Below are positions 1 through 9,700 of a stretch of 64,000 nt of DNA, piece by piece. Source of the DNA: Enterobacter sp. RIT418. Its GTDB lineage: Bacteria > Pseudomonadota > Gammaproteobacteria > Enterobacterales > Enterobacteriaceae. Location of the stretch: NCBI RefSeq assembly GCF_003057745.1, contig NZ_QBJD02000002.1, forward strand, positions 266,450-330,449, read 5' to 3'. The position numbers and the translations under genes are program-made. The first letter of the stretch is position 1. Each line of letters opens with the position of its first letter. Below the pieces are notes generated by a model. The model did not search any database and had not been told where the DNA came from. It was given only the letters and a program-made list of their open reading frames with translations.

Positions 1-1
1 A

Positions 2-520
2 GGCAGTGCAGCAGCGGCTGAAGATGGCGTCATCACGTTTGATGGCACTATTAGCGATGCAACCTGTACGATTACCGGCGGCGATGCGACCGGTGAATCC
101 GCATCCCCGGACTTTACCGTTCGCCTGCCATCCGTGAGCGTCTCTGCGCTGTCTGCTAACGGCGAGCGCGCCGGGGATACGCCTTTCCACATTACGCTGA
201 GCGGCGCTAACTGCGCGAACGGCAAAGTTGGAAGCGTTTTCTTCGAGCTGGCACAAAGCAAAAATATCAACGCAACCACCGGTAACCTGGTCAACTCCGT
301 CAGCAAAGCCGACGGCGGTTCTGACAAGGTTGAAATCGGTTTGCTGGATGCTAACAAAGCTATCCTGAACCTGAATACCGCGAACAATACCGCAATTACA
401 AAAACCGTTACCGGCAATACCGCCCGCTTCGATTACTGGGCGCAATATGTCGCTACCGGTGGCGCAGCAACGGCGGGTAAAGTGACCACGGATGTTGTTT
501 ATTCAATTAAGTATCAGTAA
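2..520 (+). CDS. Fimbrial major subunit, 5' end missing
   Basis: The frame is open from the first complete codon at base 2 to TAA at 520, giving 172 residues; signal peptide and start lie outside the window. The visible start (acidic, then TFDGTISDATCTITG) is the N-terminal strand of a mature chaperone-usher pilin. A second Cys (SGANCANG) would close the pilin disulfide, and the end (VVYSIKYQ) has the penultimate-type Tyr used in the chaperone and donor-strand contact. It is first in an operon with chaperone, usher and tip genes, so it should be the structural rod subunit. The exact fimbrial type cannot be read from this fragment. Confidence 0.88.
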   Translation, partial: GSAAAAEDGVITFDGTISDATCTITGGDATGESASPDFTVRLPSVSVSALSANGERAGDTPFHITLSGANCANGKVGSVFFELAQSKNINATTGNLVNSVSKADGGSDKVEIGLLDANKAILNLNTANNTAITKTVTGNTARFDYWAQYVATGGAATAGKVTTDVVYSIKYQ

Positions 521-528
521 GTAAACTC

Positions 529-599
529 AGCGGGTATTAAAGAGTGGAAGACTCTGTCTGTAAAAAGATGGAGGGTTTTTTGACGCTTAAATACCCGCT
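529..599 (+). promoter_or_regulatory. Stem-loop between pilin and chaperone genes
   Basis: Bases 529-542 (AGCGGGTATTAAAG) are nearly the reverse complement of 586-599 (CTTAAATACCCGCT). A small inner hairpin AGAGT/ACTCT lies at 541-555. There is no T-run after the outer stem. Such hairpins after the first pilin gene commonly protect the pilin mRNA 3' end or attenuate read-through, giving excess rod subunit over assembly proteins. The structure is seen in the sequence; the role is inferred. Confidence 0.5.
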
Positions 600-636
600 T
601 CTTCATGCTCTTTATTTTCGTTTCAGGCGCTGCTCC

Positions 637-1371
637 ATGTTAAGCAAATTTATTCAATCTTTATGCGTATTAACGTTGTTCGTATGCTCGCAGTCTGACG
701 CCACAATTCAGATACTGGCCACTCGCGTTGTGCTCAATGCTGCAGAAAAAGAGCAAACGGTTCGTATCAATAACGTCGGCAATGAGCCCCAGCTCGTTCA
801 GGTCTGGCTTTCCAGCACCGACAAAACGGATGGCGTGAAAAAAGAGGATCTTCCCTTCTTTATTAATCCGCCGGCAGCCCGTATTAATGCCCAAAAAGGG
901 AAAGTTTTTCGTATTTTCCAGATGGAAGACGCGGCAGCGAAATATCCAAAAGATCGCGAAAGCGTGCTTTGGCTGAATGTGCTGGATATTCCACCGGAAA
1001 CTGCAGCGGATGCGGATAAAAACCAGGTAAAAATGGCGTTTCGCACGCTGATAAAAATGTTCTATCGCCCTGCCGGATTAAAAGGAACCCCTATGGAAGC
1101 GGGCGATAGTTTGACCTGGCAGCTGCGTAAGGCGGCGGTCGGCTACGACGTCGTAGGCACCAACAATTCACCGTTCCACGTCAGCATGACGAGCGTCTGG
1201 TTGACCAACGCTCAGGGCAAAGAGGTGGAAGTCACCGGAGAGATGATTGCCCCATACAGCACGATCACCTACCACTTCCCGAAAGTGGCGGCGGTGAGTG
1301 GAAACGGTACGTTCAAATATAACTACATCACCGATCTCGGTGCCTACATCAAACGTACTTACAGTTTTTAA
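637..1371 (+). CDS. Periplasmic fimbrial chaperone, PapD/FimC family
   Basis: Protein of 244 aa. Start at ATG 637 is chosen because it gives a clean signal peptide (MLSKFIQSLCVLTLFVCSQSDA); an upstream in-frame GTG at 544 would add a non-hydrophobic leader. The mature protein begins IQILATRVVLNAAEKEQTV with the conserved Arg, and has FFINPPAARI followed by RTLIKMFYRP carrying the conserved Lys. Arg and Lys anchor the C-terminus of pilins in PapD-like chaperones. The G1-strand region and a C-terminal Ig domain follow (NNSPFHVSM, YITDLGAY). It folds and caps subunits by donor-strand complementation and delivers them to the usher encoded next, 32 bases downstream. Confidence 0.93.
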   Translation: MLSKFIQSLCVLTLFVCSQSDATIQILATRVVLNAAEKEQTVRINNVGNEPQLVQVWLSSTDKTDGVKKEDLPFFINPPAARINAQKGKVFRIFQMEDAAAKYPKDRESVLWLNVLDIPPETAADADKNQVKMAFRTLIKMFYRPAGLKGTPMEAGDSLTWQLRKAAVGYDVVGTNNSPFHVSMTSVWLTNAQGKEVEVTGEMIAPYSTITYHFPKVAAVSGNGTFKYNYITDLGAYIKRTYSF

Positions 1372-1403
1372 TTTGCTGATGGATATTAGTCCAGGATGGT
1401 AGC

Positions 1404-3998
1404 ATGATTTTTCGGACGCATAAGCACCTCAGGCCAGGTGTAAAAAAACGATTACTCAGTCATCTTATCGCCTTTGCGATATTTTCTCCGCTTATGGCGC
1501 AGGCCGCCAGCGAAAAAAAAACCGTGTCGTTTTCGCGCGGTTTTATGAATTTCTATAACAGCGGTATCGACCTTAACCAGTTCGATGGCACCGAGAAGGT
1601 GTTGCCCGGGGAATATAAGCTCGAAGTTTACGGTAATAATAAAAAAATCGACTCCTGGCCCGTCAAATTTATTGCAGCGAATAATGAGCAAGGTGTAAAC
1701 GCGTGCATTACGCCTGAAATGATCATTCGCATGGACGTTGACACTCATAAACTGCCGGAGAACTGGAAAGCCACATCTTGCCTTATTCTGCCAGAGCTGA
1801 TTTCTGGTGCGACAGTCACTTATGTTCAGGACGAAGAGGTTCTGAACGTCACCATTCCGCAGGCCATGCTGCTGAATACGCCGGATGGCTACATCAGCCC
1901 TGAGCTGTGGGACACGGGCGAACCGGCCCTGATGACGGCCTATACTCTGAGCGCCTCGAATATTCATAACCGTACCCTACAGGACTCCACCGATTACGTT
2001 TACGGCAATCTCCAAAGCGCCCTGACGATGGGGGCGTGGCGCTTCGTTACCTACGACACTGCGAATATGGGCAGCGGTAATAATAACGAAGGCTTTAAGC
2101 ACCTGCAGGCTTACGCTGCGCGCGCCATCGGGTCTATCGCGTCTGAAGTCACCATGGGCGATCTCAGCACCAGCGGTGAGTTTTTCGATACCGCTTCGCT
2201 GCGCGGCGTGCGCCTGGCAACCGATGACCGCATGCTGCCAGACTCGGTACGCAGCTATGCGCCCGTCGTGCGCGGTGTAGCAAACAGCAATGCCACCGTC
2301 ACCATCAGGCAGGCGGGCAATACCATCTATGAAAAGGTCGTTCCGCCGGGCGAATTTATCATTAACGACCTCTACGCCACCGGCTATAACGGCGATCTCG
2401 ACGTCACCGTGAAAGAGACCAACGGCAAGGAAACGACATTTACCGTCCCGTACTCCAGCGTTCCGCAGCTCCTGCGTGAAGGCTTCTCTCGCTATTCGCT
2501 GGCCTCCGGAGAGATCCGCGACACCTGGCTTCATGAAGATCCGTGGATGATGGAAGGGACCTTGCAGTACGGCCTGCTCAATAATCTGACGGCCTATGCG
2601 GGTGCACAAAGCGCGTTCGAGGGCGATTTTAATGCGCTGATGGCGGGCTTTGCGGTTAATACCTCGCTTGGGGCGCTGGGGATCGACGTCACACGCTCCT
2701 TCACCCATTTCGAAAATCAGCCTTCAGTACAGGATTGCGGCACATTCTGCGATATGAGCCTGCGCATTAGCCTTGCGAAGAATCTGCCGAACACGGGCAC
2801 CAACTTCAGCCTGATTGGCTACCGCTATTCGAGCAAAAACTATTACTCGCTGTCCGATGCCGTTGCCCTGAAACAAGCCTTAGAGGCTGGCGAATCCCGC
2901 TATTTCCCTGAACGCTACCGCGAGCGCGTTGAAGCCAACATCAACCAGATGCTCCCTTCCGGCTGGGGAAGCTTCTACGTCAGCGGTTTTGTCGGCAACG
3001 TCTGGAACGACGAGCTGGGACGCACGGAAAAATCTAACTTCGTCGTGGGGTACAACAACCAGCTGGGCTCTGCGACGTGGGGCGTATCGTTTGGGCGTAC
3101 CAACGACGCGGATGGCGGTTATGAAGATACCGTCTACCTGAACGTCTCCATGCCGCTGGGCCCGCGCTATAAGAAGCGCCCTCGCATGGGCGCAAACTTC
3201 AGCTATAACAGCGATGAAGCCACGTTCAGAACGTCGCTGAACGGATCGGCCGGTGAACGCTCGCAGTTCGGCTTTGGCGGTTACTTTAGCCAGTCCAGCG
3301 CGCCGGAAAGCAATTTTGGTATGAACCTCTCCTACACCGGCGATAGCGCGTCCGGCGGCGTGGCCTATAGCCAAACGCGCGACAGCTTTATGGGAGGCGT
3401 GAACCTCAGCGGGGGAATGGTCGCTCACCGGGGCGGGCTCAATTTTGTTCCGATGCTGAGCGACACCATAGGTATCGTCGAAGCCAGGGGTGCGGAAGGC
3501 TCTCGCGTCTATCCCGACTCCAACACCGTCATCAAAGACAACGGCTACGGCATCATCAGCTATTTGAACCCGTACAAATACAACGAGGTTTACATCGACC
3601 CGAAAGGGACCGCGATGAGCGTAGATGTGGAAGACACGCGCAAAAAAATCGTCCCAACCGCGGGTTCCGCCGTTCTGATCAAAATGGATACCCAGCAAAA
3701 CAAGCTGACGTTTGTTCAGTTCCTCCAGCGTTCGGCGGAAACCATTCCATTCGGAGCTTCCGTTACCGACGAGAAAGGCAACGATTTGGGCATGGTGGGC
3801 CAGAACGGCCTGGCGATGGTTGCGCTAAAAAATGGCGTCAACAGCCTCACGCTCGCCTGGAAACAGCAAAAGGAAACGAAGCGCTGCGTCGCCACCGTCC
3901 AGCATGACGCCAGCGTTAACGCCGGCACGTCTAAAGCGGGCAAAGACGCCTTCTCTGCACAAAAAATCATCTGCACAACTCCAGGAGGGAAGCAGTGA
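1404..3998 (+). CDS. Fimbrial outer-membrane usher protein
   Basis: Protein of 864 aa, normal length for FimD/PapC ushers. It has a basic leader and hydrophobic signal peptide ending near QAAS, an N-terminal chaperone-binding domain (FSRGFMNFYNSGIDLNQFDG), then a long beta-barrel with the plug and the motif region DLYATGYNGDLDVTVKETNGK. The C-terminal domains contain a Cys pair (KRCVATV and KIICTTP). The usher forms the secretion pore and orders subunit incorporation. Its TGA overlaps the GTG start of the next gene by four bases, which indicates translational coupling with the tip protein. Confidence 0.94.
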   Translation: MIFRTHKHLRPGVKKRLLSHLIAFAIFSPLMAQAASEKKTVSFSRGFMNFYNSGIDLNQFDGTEKVLPGEYKLEVYGNNKKIDSWPVKFIAANNEQGVNACITPEMIIRMDVDTHKLPENWKATSCLILPELISGATVTYVQDEEVLNVTIPQAMLLNTPDGYISPELWDTGEPALMTAYTLSASNIHNRTLQDSTDYVYGNLQSALTMGAWRFVTYDTANMGSGNNNEGFKHLQAYAARAIGSIASEVTMGDLSTSGEFFDTASLRGVRLATDDRMLPDSVRSYAPVVRGVANSNATVTIRQAGNTIYEKVVPPGEFIINDLYATGYNGDLDVTVKETNGKETTFTVPYSSVPQLLREGFSRYSLASGEIRDTWLHEDPWMMEGTLQYGLLNNLTAYAGAQSAFEGDFNALMAGFAVNTSLGALGIDVTRSFTHFENQPSVQDCGTFCDMSLRISLAKNLPNTGTNFSLIGYRYSSKNYYSLSDAVALKQALEAGESRYFPERYRERVEANINQMLPSGWGSFYVSGFVGNVWNDELGRTEKSNFVVGYNNQLGSATWGVSFGRTNDADGGYEDTVYLNVSMPLGPRYKKRPRMGANFSYNSDEATFRTSLNGSAGERSQFGFGGYFSQSSAPESNFGMNLSYTGDSASGGVAYSQTRDSFMGGVNLSGGMVAHRGGLNFVPMLSDTIGIVEARGAEGSRVYPDSNTVIKDNGYGIISYLNPYKYNEVYIDPKGTAMSVDVEDTRKKIVPTAGSAVLIKMDTQQNKLTFVQFLQRSAETIPFGASVTDEKGNDLGMVGQNGLAMVALKNGVNSLTLAWKQQKETKRCVATVQHDASVNAGTSKAGKDAFSAQKIICTTPGGKQ

Positions 3999-5002
3999 GA
4001 AAAATAATTATCCCGGCAATGCTGCTGGCGTGTGGGTCTTTACTGTGTCTGGTGAGTACGGGCCTTTACGCAGCCACCTGTAAACTGGATTCCGCACCGT
4101 CCGTTTTATCCATCAACGATAGCATTACCCTGAACCCGGCCTCGAGCGGCACCGCGGGTACCGTGCTGTGGTCGAAAACCTATTCAGTTCCAAGCCTTAA
4201 ATATTCCTGTGATGCCAGCGCGGGCTCACAGTGGTTTTCAGAATACAGCCGCGCCTATCTCACCACCGCCATTGACGATGTTTATGCCACGGAAATCAGC
4301 GGAATCGGTATCCGCGTAAAATGGCCTTCAAACGCCAGCGGTGCCTGGCTTCCCGGTGATTCAGGCACGCCCACCTCCTGCGCCAACGGCTGCTCCATCA
4401 ACAACTCCACCGTGCTGGTGGAGTTCGTGCAAACGGGCAGACTTAGCCAGGGTGAAAACTATATTCCGGCCGGGGAGCTGGCGGCTGCTAACGTCGTCCC
4501 CACGACGGATGCCGGTGAAAGGCTGCGTATCATGACCATTAATCTGGGAACGGCAATTAAGGTCGTGACGCGTTCCTGCGCAATCTACCCTTCCAGCAAC
4601 ACTATTGACCTGGGGACATTTAGCCTCGCCTCGTTCACGCTAGACAACGCCTTCCAGGGAGATAAAAAGCCGTTCTCTATTACCATTAACTGCCCGACAA
4701 CGGAAGATATTGGCATTACCTTTTCTTCGGTAAGTAAAGTTCCTTTTGGCGCGGTATCTGGGGTCATTGGAGCAGAAGAAGGTGAAGGCTATGCAAGTAA
4801 TTTTAGTATTCGCCTGTTTGAGAAACAGAGACAAATTTCGAACGCCCTCAAGATTAACACGGAATACCCTTATACCGTGACCGGTACAGTCGTTAATAAC
4901 TACGAGGCGCAAATTTATGTTCCCGCCAGCATCAATCGTGCAAACCAATTAACCGCCGGCAAGGTCGTTGGCGCAGTGCAATACACAATGGTAATTAAAT
5001 AA
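3995..5002 (+). CDS. Two-domain fimbrial tip protein, probable adhesin
   Basis: Protein of 335 aa starting at GTG 3995, preceded by AGGAGG at 3983-3988 and overlapping the usher stop. A signal peptide (MRKIIIPAMLLACGSLLCL) precedes a large N-terminal domain with several Cys residues (TCKLDSAPS, YSCDAS, TSCANGCSIN). The C-terminal half is a pilin-like domain (CAIYPSSNTIDLGTFS, then FSITINCPT) ending in hydrophobic VVGAVQYTMVIK. This lectin-plus-pilin layout and the terminal operon position fit a FimH-like tip adhesin. The receptor cannot be predicted. The next gene, a TpsB transporter, starts 16 bases later, so co-transcription is likely. Confidence 0.8.
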   Translation: MRKIIIPAMLLACGSLLCLVSTGLYAATCKLDSAPSVLSINDSITLNPASSGTAGTVLWSKTYSVPSLKYSCDASAGSQWFSEYSRAYLTTAIDDVYATEISGIGIRVKWPSNASGAWLPGDSGTPTSCANGCSINNSTVLVEFVQTGRLSQGENYIPAGELAAANVVPTTDAGERLRIMTINLGTAIKVVTRSCAIYPSSNTIDLGTFSLASFTLDNAFQGDKKPFSITINCPTTEDIGITFSSVSKVPFGAVSGVIGAEEGEGYASNFSIRLFEKQRQISNALKINTEYPYTVTGTVVNNYEAQIYVPASINRANQLTAGKVVGAVQYTMVIK

Positions 5003-5018
5003 TATCAAGGAGCGATAT

Positions 5019-6752
5019 ATGCATTTCCGTTATTCAAAAATAGCGCTGCTCGTGGTGCCGTTTATTTCTGCTGCACATGCTTCAGGTGTATTGCCCTCAC
5101 AGCAAAACAAGCAAGAGCTGGATCGCCTGGAAAGGCAAAATAACCAGTACCTGATTGAAGAAGCAAAGCGCACCGAGAAATTCCTGCAGCAGCAGCGCAC
5201 CCAGCGCGAATCGGAGCCTGGCGTAGGGGTCGGCGCGAGCTCATCGGTCACATTCAAAATCGATAAAATTGAGATTATGAATGACGACCTGTTTGCGTCA
5301 TCCCCCGAGCGCGAAGCCATTATTGAACGCTACCAGGGCAGAGAGCTCGGTAAAGCAGAGATTTTTATGGTGGTAAAAGAGCTCACCGACTTTTACATCT
5401 CACGCGGCTACGTCACAACGCTGCTTGGCATTGAGCCGGGCAATATCAAAAACGGCGTACTGAAGCTGCGCGTGCTGTGGGGAAAAATCAACGATTTCAG
5501 AGTCAACGGCCAGGCGCCGACCTTCCGCGAGCGCACTCGCCTGTTTAGCGCCTACCCGTTTGCCCAGAGCAAGATTTTAAATATGCAGGATATCGACCAG
5601 GCCGTCGAAAACCTGCTGCGCGTGTCGCATAGCGACAATATTCAGGTTGAACCTTCCGTTTTAGACGGGGCATCCGATCTAAACCTGCTCACGCAACCGC
5701 TGTTTCCTTTTGCCGTCAGCGCAGGCGTTAATAACTCGGGCACAGAAGCAGAGGGCTGGCAGCAATATTACGGCAGTATCACGACCAAAAATATTGCCGG
5801 CCTCAACGATATTTTCAATGCTTACTATTCAGAGAATAACCTCAAGAATAATAACGACAATCAGCGTGCCTGGTCACTGAGCTATAGCCTGCCGCTGGGG
5901 TACTGGGGGTTCGATACCTCCTATTATAAATCAACCTACGATAAAACGATTGGCGGTGATTTCGGTCAGTACGCGTCGGACGGCTCCTCAGAGCGTTCAT
6001 CCGTGCGCATCAGCCGGATGTTCTCCCGTAACGCCTCCGGCAAAACCAGCGGATGGGTGAAAGTTGAAAAGCGGGATAACGACAACCGTTTTGAAAATAC
6101 GCAGATCGATGTGAGCTCCAAGCGCTACACCACGCTTTCTTCCGGCCTGACCTACGTTGGCGGACTGATGAACGGCTGGTTCTACGGCGATCTGAGTGCG
6201 ACCGCGGCGATGCCCTGGTTCGGCGCCGCGTGGAAAGGCGATCGGGATCTCGAGGGCTTCGATCTCAACTACGTAAAATATAACGGCATCGCCAGCTGGA
6301 CTCGCCCGCTTTTCCAGTCTGGTCGGCTGGGTGGCGTATATGAATTAAGCACGGGGTTCCAGTACACGCCCGATACGCTTGTCAGCGAGGCGAAAATGAC
6401 GCTCGGCGATGAATTTACGGTTCGCGGCTTCAAAGATAGCTATTTGATGGTCGACAGCGGAGCCTGGATCGCCAATACGCTGCAACTTCCTTTTGATATT
6501 AACCTGGCAGGCATAAGCCAGTTCACGCCTTATTTAGGGTATGACTTCGGTTTCTCCAAAGATAACTGTCCGAAAGGCGTTAATACCTGCGACAGCCAGT
6601 TCATGATGGGTGCAGCCGTGGGTGCAAAGCTCACGGGAAATTATTTCTCATCAAATTTAACCGCCGGCTGGCCTGTCAAAAAACCGGATTCTATGGATGG
6701 AAACACCGTCGATAACACGGTCGTTTATTACAAGCTGGAAGTGAACTTTTAA
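5019..6752 (+). CDS. Two-partner secretion transporter TpsB (ShlB/FhaC/HecB family)
   Basis: Protein of 577 aa with a good RBS (AAGGAG at about 5006). A signal peptide (MHFRYSKIALLVVPFISAAHA) is followed by a charged, Gln-rich N-terminal helix region, then a ShlB-type POTRA segment (VTFKIDKIEIMNDDLF; GYVTTLLGIEPGNIKNGVLKL) and a C-terminal 16-strand barrel. The FhaC-type motif region is visible as GDEFTVRGFKDS, and the protein ends on an aromatic residue (VVYYKLEVNF). It should sit in the outer membrane and translocate the TpsA encoded 13 bases downstream. Linkage to a fimbrial operon upstream is unusual. Confidence 0.93.
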   Translation: MHFRYSKIALLVVPFISAAHASGVLPSQQNKQELDRLERQNNQYLIEEAKRTEKFLQQQRTQRESEPGVGVGASSSVTFKIDKIEIMNDDLFASSPEREAIIERYQGRELGKAEIFMVVKELTDFYISRGYVTTLLGIEPGNIKNGVLKLRVLWGKINDFRVNGQAPTFRERTRLFSAYPFAQSKILNMQDIDQAVENLLRVSHSDNIQVEPSVLDGASDLNLLTQPLFPFAVSAGVNNSGTEAEGWQQYYGSITTKNIAGLNDIFNAYYSENNLKNNNDNQRAWSLSYSLPLGYWGFDTSYYKSTYDKTIGGDFGQYASDGSSERSSVRISRMFSRNASGKTSGWVKVEKRDNDNRFENTQIDVSSKRYTTLSSGLTYVGGLMNGWFYGDLSATAAMPWFGAAWKGDRDLEGFDLNYVKYNGIASWTRPLFQSGRLGGVYELSTGFQYTPDTLVSEAKMTLGDEFTVRGFKDSYLMVDSGAWIANTLQLPFDINLAGISQFTPYLGYDFGFSKDNCPKGVNTCDSQFMMGAAVGAKLTGNYFSSNLTAGWPVKKPDSMDGNTVDNTVVYYKLEVNF

Positions 6753-6765
6753 TTAAGGATTGATA

Positions 6766-9700
6766 ATGAAAAATAACAGCGCATCAAAAGGAAAAATAAC
6801 GGCGGGGACCTTGCATAAGCATTTATGCCCGCTGTATTTGTCATTAGCAGGAATATTATCAGGGACCGCTGAAGCGGCCATCACCCCGGATGCCAGCCAG
6901 AAAAACGGTCCATCCATGGGGCAGACGGCAAACGGCACGCCGATGGTTAACATCGCCAACCCGAACGCTAAGGGCGCGTCGCTCAACAAATTTACGCAGT
7001 TCGACGTTGATAAACAGGGCATGGTGTTTAACAACAGCAAGAACGACGGCGTGACCAGGATTGGCGGCTATGCCATTAAAAACGCCCAGCTGCAGCAGGA
7101 AGCCAGCGCGATTATCAGTGAAGTGACGGGGGCGCGCGCGTCCTATATCAACGGCACCATGGAAGTCTTTGGCAAAAAAGCCGACGTCATTATTGCCAAC
7201 CAAAACGGGATTTCCGTTAACGGGGCAACCACCGTCAACGCCAACAGCCTGACGCTGAGCACCGGTAAGGTACAAGAAAACAAAGACGGCAGCTACAGGC
7301 TGGCCGTTGAAAAGGGCAATGTGACCGTCACTGGCCAGGGCATCTCTACCGAAGGCCTGAGCTACTTCGATATTGTTAGCCGTAGCGCCGTGCTGGAAGG
7401 AGAAATTGCAGGCGCAGCTGACCTGAAAGTGGTGGCAGGTAAGAACGACTATAATCTTTCGGATCGTAGCCATACCGTTCGCAGCAAGGGCGACGGCACA
7501 GCCCCTGCGGTGGCGATCGACGGCAGCGCGCTCGGCTCAATGTACGGTGGCAAAATTCAGCTGATCAGCACCGAAAGCGGCGCTGGCGTGCGCCATGCAG
7601 GCAGTATTATTGCCAGCAGCGACATTGACATCAGCGCTGAAGGCGACGTCAGCCTTACCGCGCTGAAAAGCGGTAATGACCTTAACCTGTCCGGTAAAAA
7701 CGTCACCCTCGCAAAAGCCGCTGCCAGCGGTACCGAAGCAAAAAATAATATTGTGATTCGCGCGCTGTCGGGCGTTAACATCAGCAACGATGTGATTTCC
7801 CGCAACGGCACTATTCGTATTGATGCCAGCAGCTTGTTGCAGAATGCCGCGGCGCTGATCGCTGAAAATAGCAAAACTACCAGCATCCCGGCGATTCAGA
7901 TTAACGTTGAAGGCAGCTATACCCTCTCTGGAAAATTAAAAGCGCTGGACGCCAGCGGCAACGCGATCAAAAACGGTGTCGTTACGCTGAAAAAAGGCGA
8001 TTTCGTCGTGCTGGTTGACGGTAAGGAAGTCGCTTTCAGCACGATTATTTCAGACACCGAGCTGGTCAGCCACGGTGGGGATATCCAGATCGCCGCGGGC
8101 AGCGTAAACAACAGCGAAGGCGTCATTCTGGCGAAAAAAGGCACGCTTCAGGTAAACCTCAAAGACGGCTTTGAAAATACCGGCTCGGTTAGCGCAACGG
8201 GGAATATAGTTATTGCCTCCGGCTCGCTCAAAAATAACGGCATCCTGTATGCGACTGAACAGCAGACGCTGACGGTCGGTAGCCTCGATAATAGCGGCCG
8301 TATTTTTGCCGATAAACAGCTGGTAATGCGTGCAAGCGCGCTGAACAACAAGGGCAATATTGGCGTCTCTAACGGTTCTCTGCAGATCGCAACCTCCGGC
8401 GACGTGACCAACAGCGGTACCATCAGCAGCGAAGATGGGCTTATCGAACTGGACGCCGACGGCGCAATCAATAACAGCGGTACTCTCGTCAGCAATCAGA
8501 ACGACGTTGCCGTCACCAGCAGGGGCGCTCTCGTAAAAAATGACGGTCAAATTCAGGCGCGCAATGTTGATGTGACCGTAGCAAAAGGCAAGCTCGACAA
8601 CCGCGGCGCGGTGAAGGCCAAACAAAACGTTAAGGTTAAATCGTCAGAGCTGAACAATGCCGGTATGCTGAGCGCCCCTGGCGACATGACGCTGGATGTG
8701 AGCAAAACGCTCGTCAATACCCAGGGCGGGAACATCCTCTCTGACGGCAGCCTGACGGTGAAGGGCAGCGGCAAGCTGGATGTAGTGAATGAAGGCGCAG
8801 GCTGGATCCAGGGCAAATCCCTTGTTGCTGAAGGGCTGGCATCGCTTGCCAACACGGGTGATGCCGTACTGCTGACCACCGGGGATTTGAGTCTTTCTGG
8901 CTTAACGTCGCTCACCAACGATAATGCAACCATTCAGGCTGCAAACCTGTCGCTGGGCGACATCGGTACGTTGACCAACACCAACGGCGGCACGCTGTAC
9001 TCCAGCGAGAATATGCTGCTGTCCAACATCGACACGCTGAACAACAGCAACGGTGCGCTGATCAACGCCGCTGGCGCGTTAACCCTGTCCGTTATCGATA
9101 AGCTCAATAACAGCAACGCAGCGACCCTCGTCAGCAAAAATGACGCCTCGCTGTCCCGCATGGGTACGCTGAACAACACCGCCTCCTCGGTTATCCAGGC
9201 GGGCGGCACGCTGAGCGTCTCCGATGTCAACACCCTGAACAACACGTCCGAGTCGGCAATTCTTGCCAGCGGTGATATGACGCTGGACGGCGTAAATACG
9301 CTGAACAACCAGTCCGCGATTGTGGGTAACAAAACCGTTACCCTTAGCCACGGGGATACGCTGAAAAACGAGGGCGTGATCCAGAGCGGTACGGACCTGA
9401 TCGTTCGCAACATTCGCAACCTGATCAACCAGGGCAGCGATCACGTGCTGAGCGCCATGCGCAGCCTGACGATTAACGATATCGAAACGCTGCGCAACGC
9501 CGACCAGGCCGTTATCTCTGCCGGTATGAACACCGTGCTGAACGCGATTGGCATCGTGGTTAACACCGCAGGCGGCGTGATTCAGGCCGTTGACGGCGCG
9601 CTGAGCATTACGGCCGATACGCTGAATAACAGCGGAAGCGCAGCTACCAGCGCTGGCAGAGTCGATTATTCGACCCTCGTCGCCGCGGGCGATGTCTCGA

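Noticed and set aside
544..636. GTG 544 as chaperone start
   Set aside because: It would put about 31 non-signal residues before a good signal peptide and overlaps the mRNA stem-loop.
1452..3698. Long opposite-strand ORFs within the usher, and similar ones within tpsA, speA, galP and the cit genes
   Set aside because: They are shadows of GC-rich coding frames, lack family features and overlap well-supported genes.
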